Positions 7,253 through 15,197 of a stretch of DNA of 64,000 nt are shown piece after piece (position 1 is the first letter of the stretch; every line of letters starts with the position of its first letter). The position numbers and the translations under genes are program-made. Origin of the DNA: Glutamicibacter protophormiae (lineage in GTDB: Bacteria > Actinomycetota > Actinomycetes > Actinomycetales > Micrococcaceae); the NCBI RefSeq assembly GCF_014647495.1, contig NZ_BMPH01000004.1:1-64000 (forward strand). Direction: 5' to 3'. The notes beneath the pieces are model-generated. The model was not told the origin of the DNA, ran no database searches, and worked only from the letters and a program-made list of their open reading frames with translations.

Positions 7253-9967
7253 ATGAGTGGCCGATACTTGACTGGCGCTACCTGGGAGTTTGATATTAGT
7301 AGGATGACTGGCTTCCAGATCGAACGCCGAGAAGTTCTTCCCTCACGTGTAGATGCCCTGAACACTGCAATTAAGGCAGCTCATCGTGGTGGCCCCGTCT
7401 TCATCATCGGAGACGTCGGCACCGGACGCACAACTTTTTCCTTGCAGCTCATGGATCGCATCGAATCCAACTTCATTTGGATCATCGGCTCCAAGTCGCT
7501 GAGTTCGGTCCCCTTTTCCACCCTGAGCGTCTTGGCAACCCAGATTCCCGACGGGCCTGCCGGGACAACTCCCACCGAACTAGTCACAGGCATAGGCCAG
7601 GCTACAAGCAAACGCACACAGTGGATTTTCCTGGACCAGGCCGAACACGTGGACCAGCAGAGTGCTGCCGTCCTCAAGCAATTCTGTACCGCCGGCAACA
7701 TTCGACTGGTTGTCGCGGCGACGACGGTACGTTCCATGCCGAGCGAACTTCGCTCACTGATCTCCTCGCCGACTTTCACGCGTATTGAACTCGAGCCGTT
7801 GACATATGAAGATGCGCACATGATGCTCGCCGAAATCCTTGCCGGAGAAGTCAATTCCAGCACCGTCACGTCGCTGCTCGAGTTCTCCGGCGGCCACGCA
7901 TTGCATCTTCGCGAGCTGGCCCTGGACGCACAGGCAACCGGTGCCCTTACCAAGCAGCAGGACTACTGGACGCTCAGCCGTGCGTGGGCGCCCCATGGAA
8001 AGCGAACAACGGATCTCATCAATGCCCGGCTGAGCGATCAACCCGATAACGTCCGCGAGGCCTTGGAGCTTCTCGCCGTCACGGGCCCAGTTCCCCTTGG
8101 CGTGGCTCGCAAGCTCATGGGGCAGTCCATCTACGACGCCATCGACGCCGACTTGGTGCGATTGGACCTCGTGTCGGAGAATCCGGTGACCGGCGAGCGC
8201 ACCGAACGCGTTCGCCTCGGAGCTGGGCTCTCATCGCAGCTGGTCTTCAGCAGCTTTGATTCCTCGACCCTGCGCCGGCATATCAAGACAATCGATGAGA
8301 GATTGTCGTGGGAGCTATTTGATTCAGCGTCTCGCAGCCGATTCACCAGGCATCGCTTGGATATGGGACTGACGGTGCCGATTCGGGAATTGCTCTCCGA
8401 CGTTGAACAAGCGGCGAGCGCGCGACAGTTCGCTCAGGTGATCGCGCTGACCGACCTGCTGGATCAACAGCGAGTCGACTCCCCTGCGCAGTTGGAAACG
8501 TTGCTGATTGCCCGTGCCGACGCGCTATACGAGCTAGGTAAGCCGGAAGCCGCATTGGCCTTGCTTCAGGAACACCTGCCGCAGGGTTCGCCGGAGATGC
8601 GTTTTGTCGCCGCCAAGATTGCCTATGCGAGTTTGGGGCGGCTCGAAGTTGCGGAGAAGATTCTTGAGGAGCGTCCAGGTGATCCGCCCGGGGTCGCCGC
8701 GTATTTGCTATTGATTCGGTCAAGGGCGAATAAGCTCGTCGATGTGGAGGCGTTGCGCCGATACGCGGAAATGCCCGAGCTTCGAACCGAAGGTAGGGCA
8801 TCGTTCCTGGCCCATGTGCTGATTGAGCAGTCATATGCGGGGCTGGCCGAAGATGCCATGGCTGAGTACGCTCGGATTTCATCGTCGCAGGAATGGCAGG
8901 AGTGGTCCGCCGCGGTGCGGGCCGAGCTGATCTTTGCTTTCCCCACGATTGCATTTGCTTTGGGGATGAATCCGGCCACGTTTGCGCAGATGTCGGTGGG
9001 CGAGGATCTCAAACAGGCGAACGCCGATCATGCGAATGTCATCGTGAGCATCGGCATGGGCTTCTTGGAGTCCGGACTGGCTTCACAGGCATTGTCGACC
9101 TTGGAACAAGCCATTGGACTGCTGTCCGTGGGAGACCCATATCTGATCAAGGGCTTCGCCTCGGCGTTCGCGGCCTACGCCGCCAATCTGCTGGGAAATC
9201 GGGCGAAGGCGTCGTACTACTTGGACATGTCTCGCTCCGAGCCTGCGGTGTCGGGGCAGATCTTGAGGCCAATCGCTGAGCGGTCCTTGTTGTCGGTGAT
9301 CCTGGAAGTCGAAGGGCGCGATGCTGCGCAAGCACATTTGGAGAAGCATCTTGCGTCTGCCGAGGCTTTCGGCCGGAAAAACTTGGTGATGCGGCTGCTG
9401 CTCGAGGCCTGGCAGTGCGGGTTGCTCACGGACGTTGAGCGGCTCTCGCGGGCTGCGGAGCAGGTTCAAGGGCCGCTCGCGGCGACTCTGGCGGGTTACC
9501 AGGCGGCGCTCGACGACCCGACGGAGTCTGCTGTGGGCCAATTGGTCCAGGCCCATGCGGAGGCAGGGCAGCTGCTGCTGGCGGCGCAGCTGGCCGCCAG
9601 CGGCTCCGAACGTGCCAGGTCAATGGGGCGGCGGACTGCAGCTACCCATCTGTTGGGGCTGTCCTTGGAGATTGCCCAGCCGCTGGACCAGGTCAATACC
9701 CCTGCCTTGGGGCGTGCGCGCGTCGACGAGTCGCTGTTGACTGCACGCGAGTATGCCACGTGCATCAGGGCCGCCGAAGGGGCGAGCAATCAGGAGATCT
9801 CCAAGGAGCTGTTCTTGTCCCCGCGTACCGTGGAGGGCCACCTGCAGCGTTCTTACTCGAAACTGGGTATTACCGACCGCCGGCAGCTGCTGGCTGAACC
9901 CGCTACAGGCGACTCGGAAGTGCTGCAGGCCACAGAATATACTCTAGCCCTACCTATTTCTGAGTGA
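7253..9967 (+). CDS. Large ATP-binding LuxR-family (LAL) transcriptional regulator
   Basis: A 904-residue protein with the LAL/MalT layout: N-terminal STAND-type ATPase, long helical TPR-like middle, and a C-terminal LuxR DNA-binding domain (about residues 830-885: TAREYATCIRAAEG, NQEISKELFLSPRTVEGHL). Such proteins act as ligand- and ATP-gated activators. The P-loop reads GDVGTGRTT (residues 53-61), with Arg in place of the near-invariant Lys, and the Walker B strand is WIFLDQAEH with Gln after the Asp, so ATP hydrolysis may be weak or absent. ATG at 7253 has a poor ribosome site but lies about 27 bases after the predicted start of transcription; ATG at 7304 is the alternative. The target genes and signal are unknown. 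Confidence 0.85.
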   Translation: MSGRYLTGATWEFDISRMTGFQIERREVLPSRVDALNTAIKAAHRGGPVFIIGDVGTGRTTFSLQLMDRIESNFIWIIGSKSLSSVPFSTLSVLATQIPDGPAGTTPTELVTGIGQATSKRTQWIFLDQAEHVDQQSAAVLKQFCTAGNIRLVVAATTVRSMPSELRSLISSPTFTRIELEPLTYEDAHMMLAEILAGEVNSSTVTSLLEFSGGHALHLRELALDAQATGALTKQQDYWTLSRAWAPHGKRTTDLINARLSDQPDNVREALELLAVTGPVPLGVARKLMGQSIYDAIDADLVRLDLVSENPVTGERTERVRLGAGLSSQLVFSSFDSSTLRRHIKTIDERLSWELFDSASRSRFTRHRLDMGLTVPIRELLSDVEQAASARQFAQVIALTDLLDQQRVDSPAQLETLLIARADALYELGKPEAALALLQEHLPQGSPEMRFVAAKIAYASLGRLEVAEKILEERPGDPPGVAAYLLLIRSRANKLVDVEALRRYAEMPELRTEGRASFLAHVLIEQSYAGLAEDAMAEYARISSSQEWQEWSAAVRAELIFAFPTIAFALGMNPATFAQMSVGEDLKQANADHANVIVSIGMGFLESGLASQALSTLEQAIGLLSVGDPYLIKGFASAFAAYAANLLGNRAKASYYLDMSRSEPAVSGQILRPIAERSLLSVILEVEGRDAAQAHLEKHLASAEAFGRKNLVMRLLLEAWQCGLLTDVERLSRAAEQVQGPLAATLAGYQAALDDPTESAVGQLVQAHAEAGQLLLAAQLAASGSERARSMGRRTAATHLLGLSLEIAQPLDQVNTPALGRARVDESLLTAREYATCIRAAEGASNQEISKELFLSPRTVEGHLQRSYSKLGITDRRQLLAEPATGDSEVLQATEYTLALPISE

Positions 9968-10415
9968 TCACCTACCTAGTCCCCCGGTTTTGTTCCTTAA
10001 ATGTCCATACTTACGCATATGATGATTCTTGTTCAGTCAGCCTATGCGATGGGTTCTTGGGGGAATCACAGTAGCTGATGGAACGGATCGCGGGACTTTA
10101 GATTGCAATCACTCGCAATGAGCGCAAATGACTCCCACCGATACAGACCGGTGCCAGCATCCTTTGATGCTGGCACCTTGTCGTTAAGGCGTGTTACGAC
10201 AAGGATTCGAAACTATATTCGAATCTGGTGTCCATGGTGGTCTAACCCCGTGTTTTTCGTGACTTACTGCTTCAAAAATGACGAGAGCATCAGATATTCG
10301 ACGTCAAATAGGCGCATGTCAGCGGGTGCGACCATAATGGAAGTGAATAAATCCGCAGGACGACAGACTCGTTCCGGCCTGCCGCACCTCCCCACCCCGT
10401 GAAAGGCATCTCCCC
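9968..10415. other. Intergenic region between the LuxR regulator and the acyl-CoA dehydrogenase
   Basis: It holds the ACCTACCTAG element at 9970-9979 and the hairpin at 10150-10177. No protein-coding frame is supported; the 99-codon frame at 10103-10402 runs through the hairpin and has no ribosome site. The promoter of the dehydrogenase must lie in the right half, but I cannot place it with confidence. Confidence 0.5.
10150..10177 (+). terminator. Strong hairpin, probable terminator of the regulator gene
   Basis: A perfect 12-bp stem, GGTGCCAGCATC (10150-10161) with GATGCTGGCACC (10166-10177), and a CTTT loop are followed by TTGTCGTT. It lies about 180 bases after the stop codon. Confidence 0.7.
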
Positions 10416-11564
10416 GTGAAACGCGCGCTCTTTGAAGAAGATCACGAACAGTTCCGCGAACTTGCCATTGAGTTCAACTCCAGGCAGATCGCCGGTAAGT
10501 ATGCACAATGGGAAAAAGAACACCAGATTCCCCGAGAGGTATGGCAGTCGGCCGGCGAGAACGGCCTGCTGGGACTGGCCGTGCCCGAGGAATTCGGCGG
10601 CATGGGCATCGACGACTACCGTTTTCGTGTCGTGCTCGATGAAGAGTTCGTCCGTTCCGGACACCTTGCAGTCGCCTTGGCCCTGCACCTGCACGACGAC
10701 CTGGTGCTCCCCTACCTGCTGGCCTACGGTTCGCAGGACCTGAAGCAGCGCTGGCTCCCGCGCTTCGTGGACGGCTCCACCATCACCTCATGCGCTTTCA
10801 CCGAGCCCGGTGCCGGGTCGGACCTGCGTGGCGTGCGCACCAAGGCGGTGCGCGACGGTGAGGACTGGCTGCTCAGCGGTCAGAAGACCTTCATCGGCAA
10901 CGGCGCCCATGGCGACGCAGCGGTGGTGCTGGCCCGCACGGATGGACAGACCTCGCGTGCCGGCGAGGATTCATTCACCCTGTTCATGGTGGAGCGTTCA
11001 GAGGGCTACTCGAATGGCCAGCCCTTCGACAAGATGGGGCTGCGTGCCTCGGACACCGCCGAGTTGTTCTTCGACGAGGTGCGCGTCTCCGACGCTGACC
11101 GCATCGGCGATGTGGGCCGGGGTCTCGCCTACATCAAGGAACAGCTGCCCCAGGCTCGATTGGCGATCGCCGTGGCTGCCAGCGCGATCTGCACCGCCGC
11201 GTTCGACCAGGCCCTGGCCCATGCCGGCGAGCGCTCCGCCTTCGGCCAGGCATTGACCGACTTCCAGAACACCCGCTTCGAGCTGGCGGATCTGAAGACT
11301 GAGGCGCATGTCACCCAGAGTTTCGTGGATCGCGCAGTGCTTGCGTACAACGCCGGCGAGCTCACCGCGGCAGAAGCGGCCGAGGTCAAGCTTTGGGCTA
11401 GTGAAAGCGCGAAAAAGCTCACCGACCGGGCGCTGCAGATCCACGGCGGATACGGCTACATCATGGAGTACCCGATCGCCCAGTCGTTCACCGCATCCCG
11501 CTTGCTGACCATTTTCGGTGGCACAAGTGAGATTATGCGTGAAACTATTGGACGAGCACTCTAA
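10416..11564 (+). CDS. Acyl-CoA dehydrogenase
   Basis: An FAD-dependent acyl-CoA dehydrogenase of 382 residues that introduces a 2,3 double bond into an acyl-CoA and passes electrons to an electron-transfer flavoprotein. Both family signatures are present: CAFTEPGAGSDLRG in the FAD-binding middle domain, and QIHGGYGYIMEYPIAQ near the C-terminus with the Glu expected to be the catalytic base, followed by IFGGTSEIMRE. The start is GTG at 10416 with GAAAGG about ten bases upstream. The peptide deformylase gene follows after 26 bases, so the two are probably co-transcribed. The substrate chain length or branching cannot be told from the sequence. Confidence 0.93.
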   Translation: MKRALFEEDHEQFRELAIEFNSRQIAGKYAQWEKEHQIPREVWQSAGENGLLGLAVPEEFGGMGIDDYRFRVVLDEEFVRSGHLAVALALHLHDDLVLPYLLAYGSQDLKQRWLPRFVDGSTITSCAFTEPGAGSDLRGVRTKAVRDGEDWLLSGQKTFIGNGAHGDAAVVLARTDGQTSRAGEDSFTLFMVERSEGYSNGQPFDKMGLRASDTAELFFDEVRVSDADRIGDVGRGLAYIKEQLPQARLAIAVAASAICTAAFDQALAHAGERSAFGQALTDFQNTRFELADLKTEAHVTQSFVDRAVLAYNAGELTAAEAAEVKLWASESAKKLTDRALQIHGGYGYIMEYPIAQSFTASRLLTIFGGTSEIMRETIGRAL

Positions 11565-11590
11565 GCACTTTTTGGAAAGGAACTGATCAC

Positions 11591-12163
11591 GTGCCTATTC
11601 GGCAGATCACCGTCTATGGGGAACCCGTCCTGCATACTCGCGCCGTGGAGGTGACGCAGTTCGACGACGAGTTGCGCCAGCTGGTAGCGGACATGCACAC
11701 CACCATGGATGCGGCGCACGGCGTCGGCCTGGCGGCTCCGCAGGTTGGCCTCGGACTTCGCATGTTCACCTACGTCTACGCGGACCAGGACGACGCACCG
11801 GAACGCGGCGTGGTGATCAATCCGAGGCTCACCCTGTCCAAGGTTTCGCAGGGCGTCCCTGACGCCGAGGAAGACTCCGAGGGCTGCTTGTCCGTCCCGG
11901 GCCTGGATTTCCCGCTCAAGCGCGCCGACTACGCCAAGGTGGAAGGGTTCGACGAGTTCGGCAATCCGATCTCCTTCGAGGCACACGGCTGGTTTGCCCG
12001 CATCATGCAGCATGAGTACGACCACCTGGACGGCCTGCTGTATGTGGACAAGCTGCAGCCGCGCTGGGAGAAGCGCTGGAAGAAGGCCAAGAAGTCCCTG
12101 GGCTGGGGCGTTCCGGGCAACACCTGGCTGCCGGGCACCGATGAGGACCCGTTCGGCCACTAG
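11591..12163 (+). CDS. def: Peptide deformylase
   Basis: A metalloenzyme of 190 residues that removes the formyl group from the N-terminal Met of new proteins. All three motifs are intact: GVGLAAPQ (44-51), EGCLSVPG with metal-ligand Cys99, and QHEYDH with His141, Glu142 and His145. The start is GTG at 11591 with GAAAGGA upstream. The C-terminal extension rich in Lys and Trp after the last motif is common in actinobacterial forms. Its stop codon overlaps the stop of the convergent winged-helix gene. Confidence 0.96.
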   Translation: MPIRQITVYGEPVLHTRAVEVTQFDDELRQLVADMHTTMDAAHGVGLAAPQVGLGLRMFTYVYADQDDAPERGVVINPRLTLSKVSQGVPDAEEDSEGCLSVPGLDFPLKRADYAKVEGFDEFGNPISFEAHGWFARIMQHEYDHLDGLLYVDKLQPRWEKRWKKAKKSLGWGVPGNTWLPGTDEDPFGH

Positions 12164-13279
12164 GCCCGGAACCCCAGATACCGCTGATGCAGCGCCGCAC
12201 CGATCCGATCGGTCCGCGCTGTTTCTGCGTTCCAGAGGGTGTCGGCCCGTCCCGAGCGCAGCCAGAAGGGCTTGACCATGCCGTTCTTGCCCGGGCCGAT
12301 GCTGGCCTGCATCGGCGGCCAGCGAGCGATCCGCGTAGGACAGATAGTACTCGTCGAAGTGCCCGAGCAGCCGCAGCGGGAGCCGGTTCGGGAGCCGCGC
12401 GTCGAGCGCCGGGCAGTCCGCGAGCAGGTAGAGCTCCTCTTCGTGAGCGTCCAGCCCCACTCCATACAGCTGCGGTCCCAGGTCGGCGGCGGCGGCCTTG
12501 AGCTGCGTCAGCGTCTGTCCGGTGTACCAGGCGGCATCGCGGAGGCTGGCCGGCCCATGAGCCGCCAGATAGCGCCGCAGCAGCTCCTGCAGTGGTTCTG
12601 CGGGCTCGAAGTCCGCGGCCGCCAGCTCGTCGACGAGCATGAAGTCCTGTCCGGCCAGTCCGGCGCCCTCCGGGATCGGCCCCAGGCACAGCAGCCCGTC
12701 CATGACCAGGCACATCAGCAGGTGCACCCCGCGCTGGGCTGCGGTCGGGATTCCGTGCTGGTTCAGCAGCGTGAACAGGGTCGCGCGGCTTGCGCAGCCG
12801 TGCTCTTTCAGGTGGCCGAAGACCAGTTCGCCGGCGGCGTCGATGTCAGCTGCGCCGATCTGCACTTCACGCAGTCTCGGCGCCATGGCCGCGAGCGTGC
12901 GCCGTCTGGCCGCGCGGACCAGCCAGCGCACGTCGCCGGCGGCGCAGATATGCAGCGTCCCGCGCATGGTCCAGGAACGCACCAGCGCGCCGGAGGTGAA
13001 CAGGGCGTCGATGTCCGCCCGGCTGGTTTTCCTCCCGGAGCGCTGGGCCAGCGCATAGCGCCCGGCGGCCAGGTCCTGGGACTGGAGGGCCAGCATGCGT
13101 TCCGCGGCCGCGGGGATGGACCCTGCAGGTTCCAGCAGCAGCTGGTTCGCCATGCGCAATTGCAGGATTCTGCGCCGCTCCATGGGCCGGGCCCGTCGAG
13201 CGCAAGGGGTCATGGCCGGCGGCCGCATCTGGTTGCTGCTGCTGGAGGACAGGGCCTTGCTGGGGTTGCTCGGCGGCAT
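12160..13279 (-). pseudogene. Winged-helix DNA-binding domain protein, frameshifted
   Basis: The intact frame would encode a winged-helix protein of the HTH_42 family (about 370 residues), found in many actinobacteria, some of them linked to DNA repair. The main frame runs from ATG at 13279 (AAGGAA eight bases upstream) through LQSQDLAAGRYALAQR, RSWTMRGTLHI and the conserved FDEYYLSYADRS. It then goes out of frame near 12305-12320. The family's C-terminal part continues in another frame as GPGKNGMVKPFWLRSGRAD and ends at 12160 with YLGFRA. One base gained or lost explains the break. If the assembly is right, the product has a wrong C-terminus and the gene is probably dead. Confidence 0.8.
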
Positions 13280-13369
13280 CGAATCATTCCTTGGCTGCGC
13301 TCGGTGGTGCTGCGAGCCTGACACAGAATCAGGCGCCGCTCAAGACCCGGGAATGCTTCGCCCGCCGCG

Positions 13370-13990
13370 TCATGCCAGTGGGGCGCGGATCCACTCGGCG
13401 AGCGCCTGGTTGAGCAGGGACCAGCTGGCGGCGGTGTCGAAGGAAGTCGCCAGGTGCGACGCGCTGAGCCGGTACATGCAGTACCCGGCCCAGGGCACGA
13501 CGGTCAGGCTTTCCAGGCCGCGCTCCCACGCGGCAACCAGCACGGGTGCCACCTGGGGACTTCGCAGCACCGGGTCGAGGCTGGGACCGAGCGACGGTTC
13601 GAACATTTGTTCCCATCGGTCGAAGGCGAGGAGGTCGAGGCCCGCGCTGCCGTACTGCGCGGTCCAGACATCAGTGTCGCTGAGCAGCCCGGAGTCAGGC
13701 AGGATCTTCCCGGTACCCGGCGGTCGATACGGGCCGTGCGTCTGGCCGCCCCAGGCCTGGGCCCAGGTTCTCAGCCACCGCCGTTCCCAGACGATCCGTT
13801 CCACCTCATCCGGCATCGCGGAAGAACCGGCCTCCGGGACCGGGTGCAGGGCCGGGAGCGGCAGATCGTCGGCCAGGCCCCAGGCATGCCTGATGTACAG
13901 CAGCATCCTCAGTTGCTGCGCGTGCTCGTCGATGGCCAGCGACATGCCTGCGGGCCACGCGCCCGGGGCCGGGTTCGTTGATCGCTTCAT
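13370..13990 (-). CDS. Hypothetical protein
   Basis: A soluble protein of 206 residues with no motif I recognise. It is rich in Trp (for example IVWERRWLRTWAQAWGG) and has no signal peptide or membrane segment. I chose ATG at 13990 (MKRST) over the longer frame to 14029; GGGG lies just upstream. It sits upstream of the broken winged-helix gene on the same strand with a 90-base gap. Confidence 0.55.
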   Translation of the reverse strand: MKRSTNPAPGAWPAGMSLAIDEHAQQLRMLLYIRHAWGLADDLPLPALHPVPEAGSSAMPDEVERIVWERRWLRTWAQAWGGQTHGPYRPPGTGKILPDSGLLSDTDVWTAQYGSAGLDLLAFDRWEQMFEPSLGPSLDPVLRSPQVAPVLVAAWERGLESLTVVPWAGYCMYRLSASHLATSFDTAASWSLLNQALAEWIRAPLA

Positions 13991-14054
13991 GCCCCCGAGC
14001 TTCGCACAGGCCGCCACCCCTGGCAACACGATGGCCCGCGCGGCGGCGCCCGGA

Positions 14055-14288
14055 TTACTTCACGCTCCACCGGTTCCGGCCCAGGCGCCACCGTTGCCCA
14101 TCCAGGATTCCGCACTGGACATCGAACTCCGGAATGAATGCCTCCAGCCACACGCCGTCGAGGCGGACGCAGGCAGTGCGGCCCGGATCCCCGGCGCTGC
14201 CCACGAGAACCGAATACCGCGGCGGGTTTTCGCGCAGGCCGGTCTCCAGCACGGTGAAGCCGTCTCCGAAGGTCGCGGCGACATACAT
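14055..14288 (-). CDS. Small hypothetical protein
   Basis: A possible 77-residue protein starting at ATG 14288, with a plausible mixed composition (FGDGFTVLETG, VRLDGVWLEAFIPEFD). I do not recognise the family. The ribosome site is weak (GGTGAT). It lies in a patch with two broken genes, so it could itself be a remnant. Confidence 0.4.
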   Translation of the reverse strand: MYVAATFGDGFTVLETGLRENPPRYSVLVGSAGDPGRTACVRLDGVWLEAFIPEFDVQCGILDGQRWRLGRNRWSVK

Positions 14289-14292
14289 CGGA

Positions 14293-14949
14293 TCACCACG
14301 GCGGGCGGGTCCGGGAGGGAACCTCGCAGCCTGCTAGGAACCGGAGGTTCTCCGATCTCCGAGGCCGGCGGTGCTCAACAGGTAGAGCCAAGCCCAAGAC
14401 CATGCAGATGCCCAACGTCAGATACGGGGACACCAGGGCGGCCGCCGCCGCGAGCACATAGACGGGTATCGAAACCAGGCCGCAGCGCAGGATCAACCGC
14501 GTCTGCACGGGATCCGGCGCCTCGCGCAGCAGGTGCGGGCGCCGTTTGAGCAGGTGGTATTGCAGGGCGAAGAAGAGCGAGGAGGTCGCCAGGAACGAAC
14601 CGGCCTAGAGCACCGCTGCCAGGACGCCCTGGCCGGGGACATCCAGATAGCTGGAGAGCACCGAGGTGGTGAAGGGCAGCACCACGATGCACAGCAGCAG
14701 GACCGAATGGTCCACCCTGGCCAGCCGGTGGAACATGGTGTGGTGGCTCAGCCACATGATGCCGATGGAGATCAACGACATGACGTAGGCCAGCGCATTG
14801 GGCCACAGCTCCAGCAGGCCGCGGGCCAGGGAGCGGCCCGGCTCCGGTTCGGGAACCTGCAGATCCAGCACCAGCAGGGTGATCGCCACCGCCATGACCC
14901 CGTCGGAGAACGCCTCACGCGACCGGTGCCGCTGGGCTGCGGGGATCAT
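14293..14949 (-). pseudogene. TMEM175-family (DUF1211) membrane channel, interrupted by an amber codon
   Basis: The N-terminal half matches the family signature (EAFSDGVMAVAITLLVLDL, then LWPNALAYVMSLISIGIMW and SHHTMFHRL). Prokaryotic members form tetrameric potassium-selective channels built from two six-helix repeats or one repeat. An in-frame TAG at 14605-14607 cuts the gene after codon 114. The same frame continues directly with AGSFLATSSLFFALQYHLL and two more membrane segments to 14293. Homologues often have an aromatic residue near the break, so a TAC-to-TAG change would explain it. A further shift near 14385 may also be present, since another frame reads WLYLLSTAG. The truncated product would lack about half its helices. 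Confidence 0.8.
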
Positions 14950-15055
14950 CGGCCGGGCTTCATGACCCGCCGCCCGGAGGCAGGGGGTGTTGCCGGGCGG
15001 GCGCCGGCGGGGCGTCGACTGCGCGAGCGCCTCGTGAGTCAGCCATGCTTGTGCC

Positions 15056-15133
15056 CCCTTGGCCGTTCCCCGGCCCCTCTCCCCGGGGCTTCCGAGTCTA
15101 CTCCCGGGCCCCGGCGCCGGGAACGGCCAAGGG
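15056..15133. repeat. Inverted repeat overlapping the gap terminator
   Basis: CCCTTGGCCGTTCCC (15056-15070) is the exact inverse of 15119-15133. The right arm overlaps the left arm of the gap terminator hairpin (15127-15174), so only one of the two structures can form at a time. Confidence 0.6.
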
Positions 15134-15174
15134 GCCGCACCCCGCGTGATGAATCACGGGGTGCGGCCCCTTGG
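15127..15174 (-). terminator. Long hairpin after gap
   Basis: An 18-bp perfect outer stem (15127-15144 with 15157-15174) continues into GTGAT/ATCAC around a two-base loop. It begins 24 bases past the gap stop codon. No T-run follows, so it may work with Rho or protect the mRNA end. Confidence 0.75.
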
Positions 15175-15197
15175 AAGGGCGTATCGCTGCGTGGCGC

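Noticed and set aside
10103-10402. Possible 99-residue protein before the acyl-CoA dehydrogenase
   Set aside because: It passes through the terminator hairpin at 10150-10177, has no ribosome site and no coherent composition.
13601-13612. GAAC-ATTT-GTTC, similar to an actinobacterial SOS box
   Set aside because: It lies within a coding sequence, where it encodes EQMF, and far from any promoter, so chance is the better explanation.
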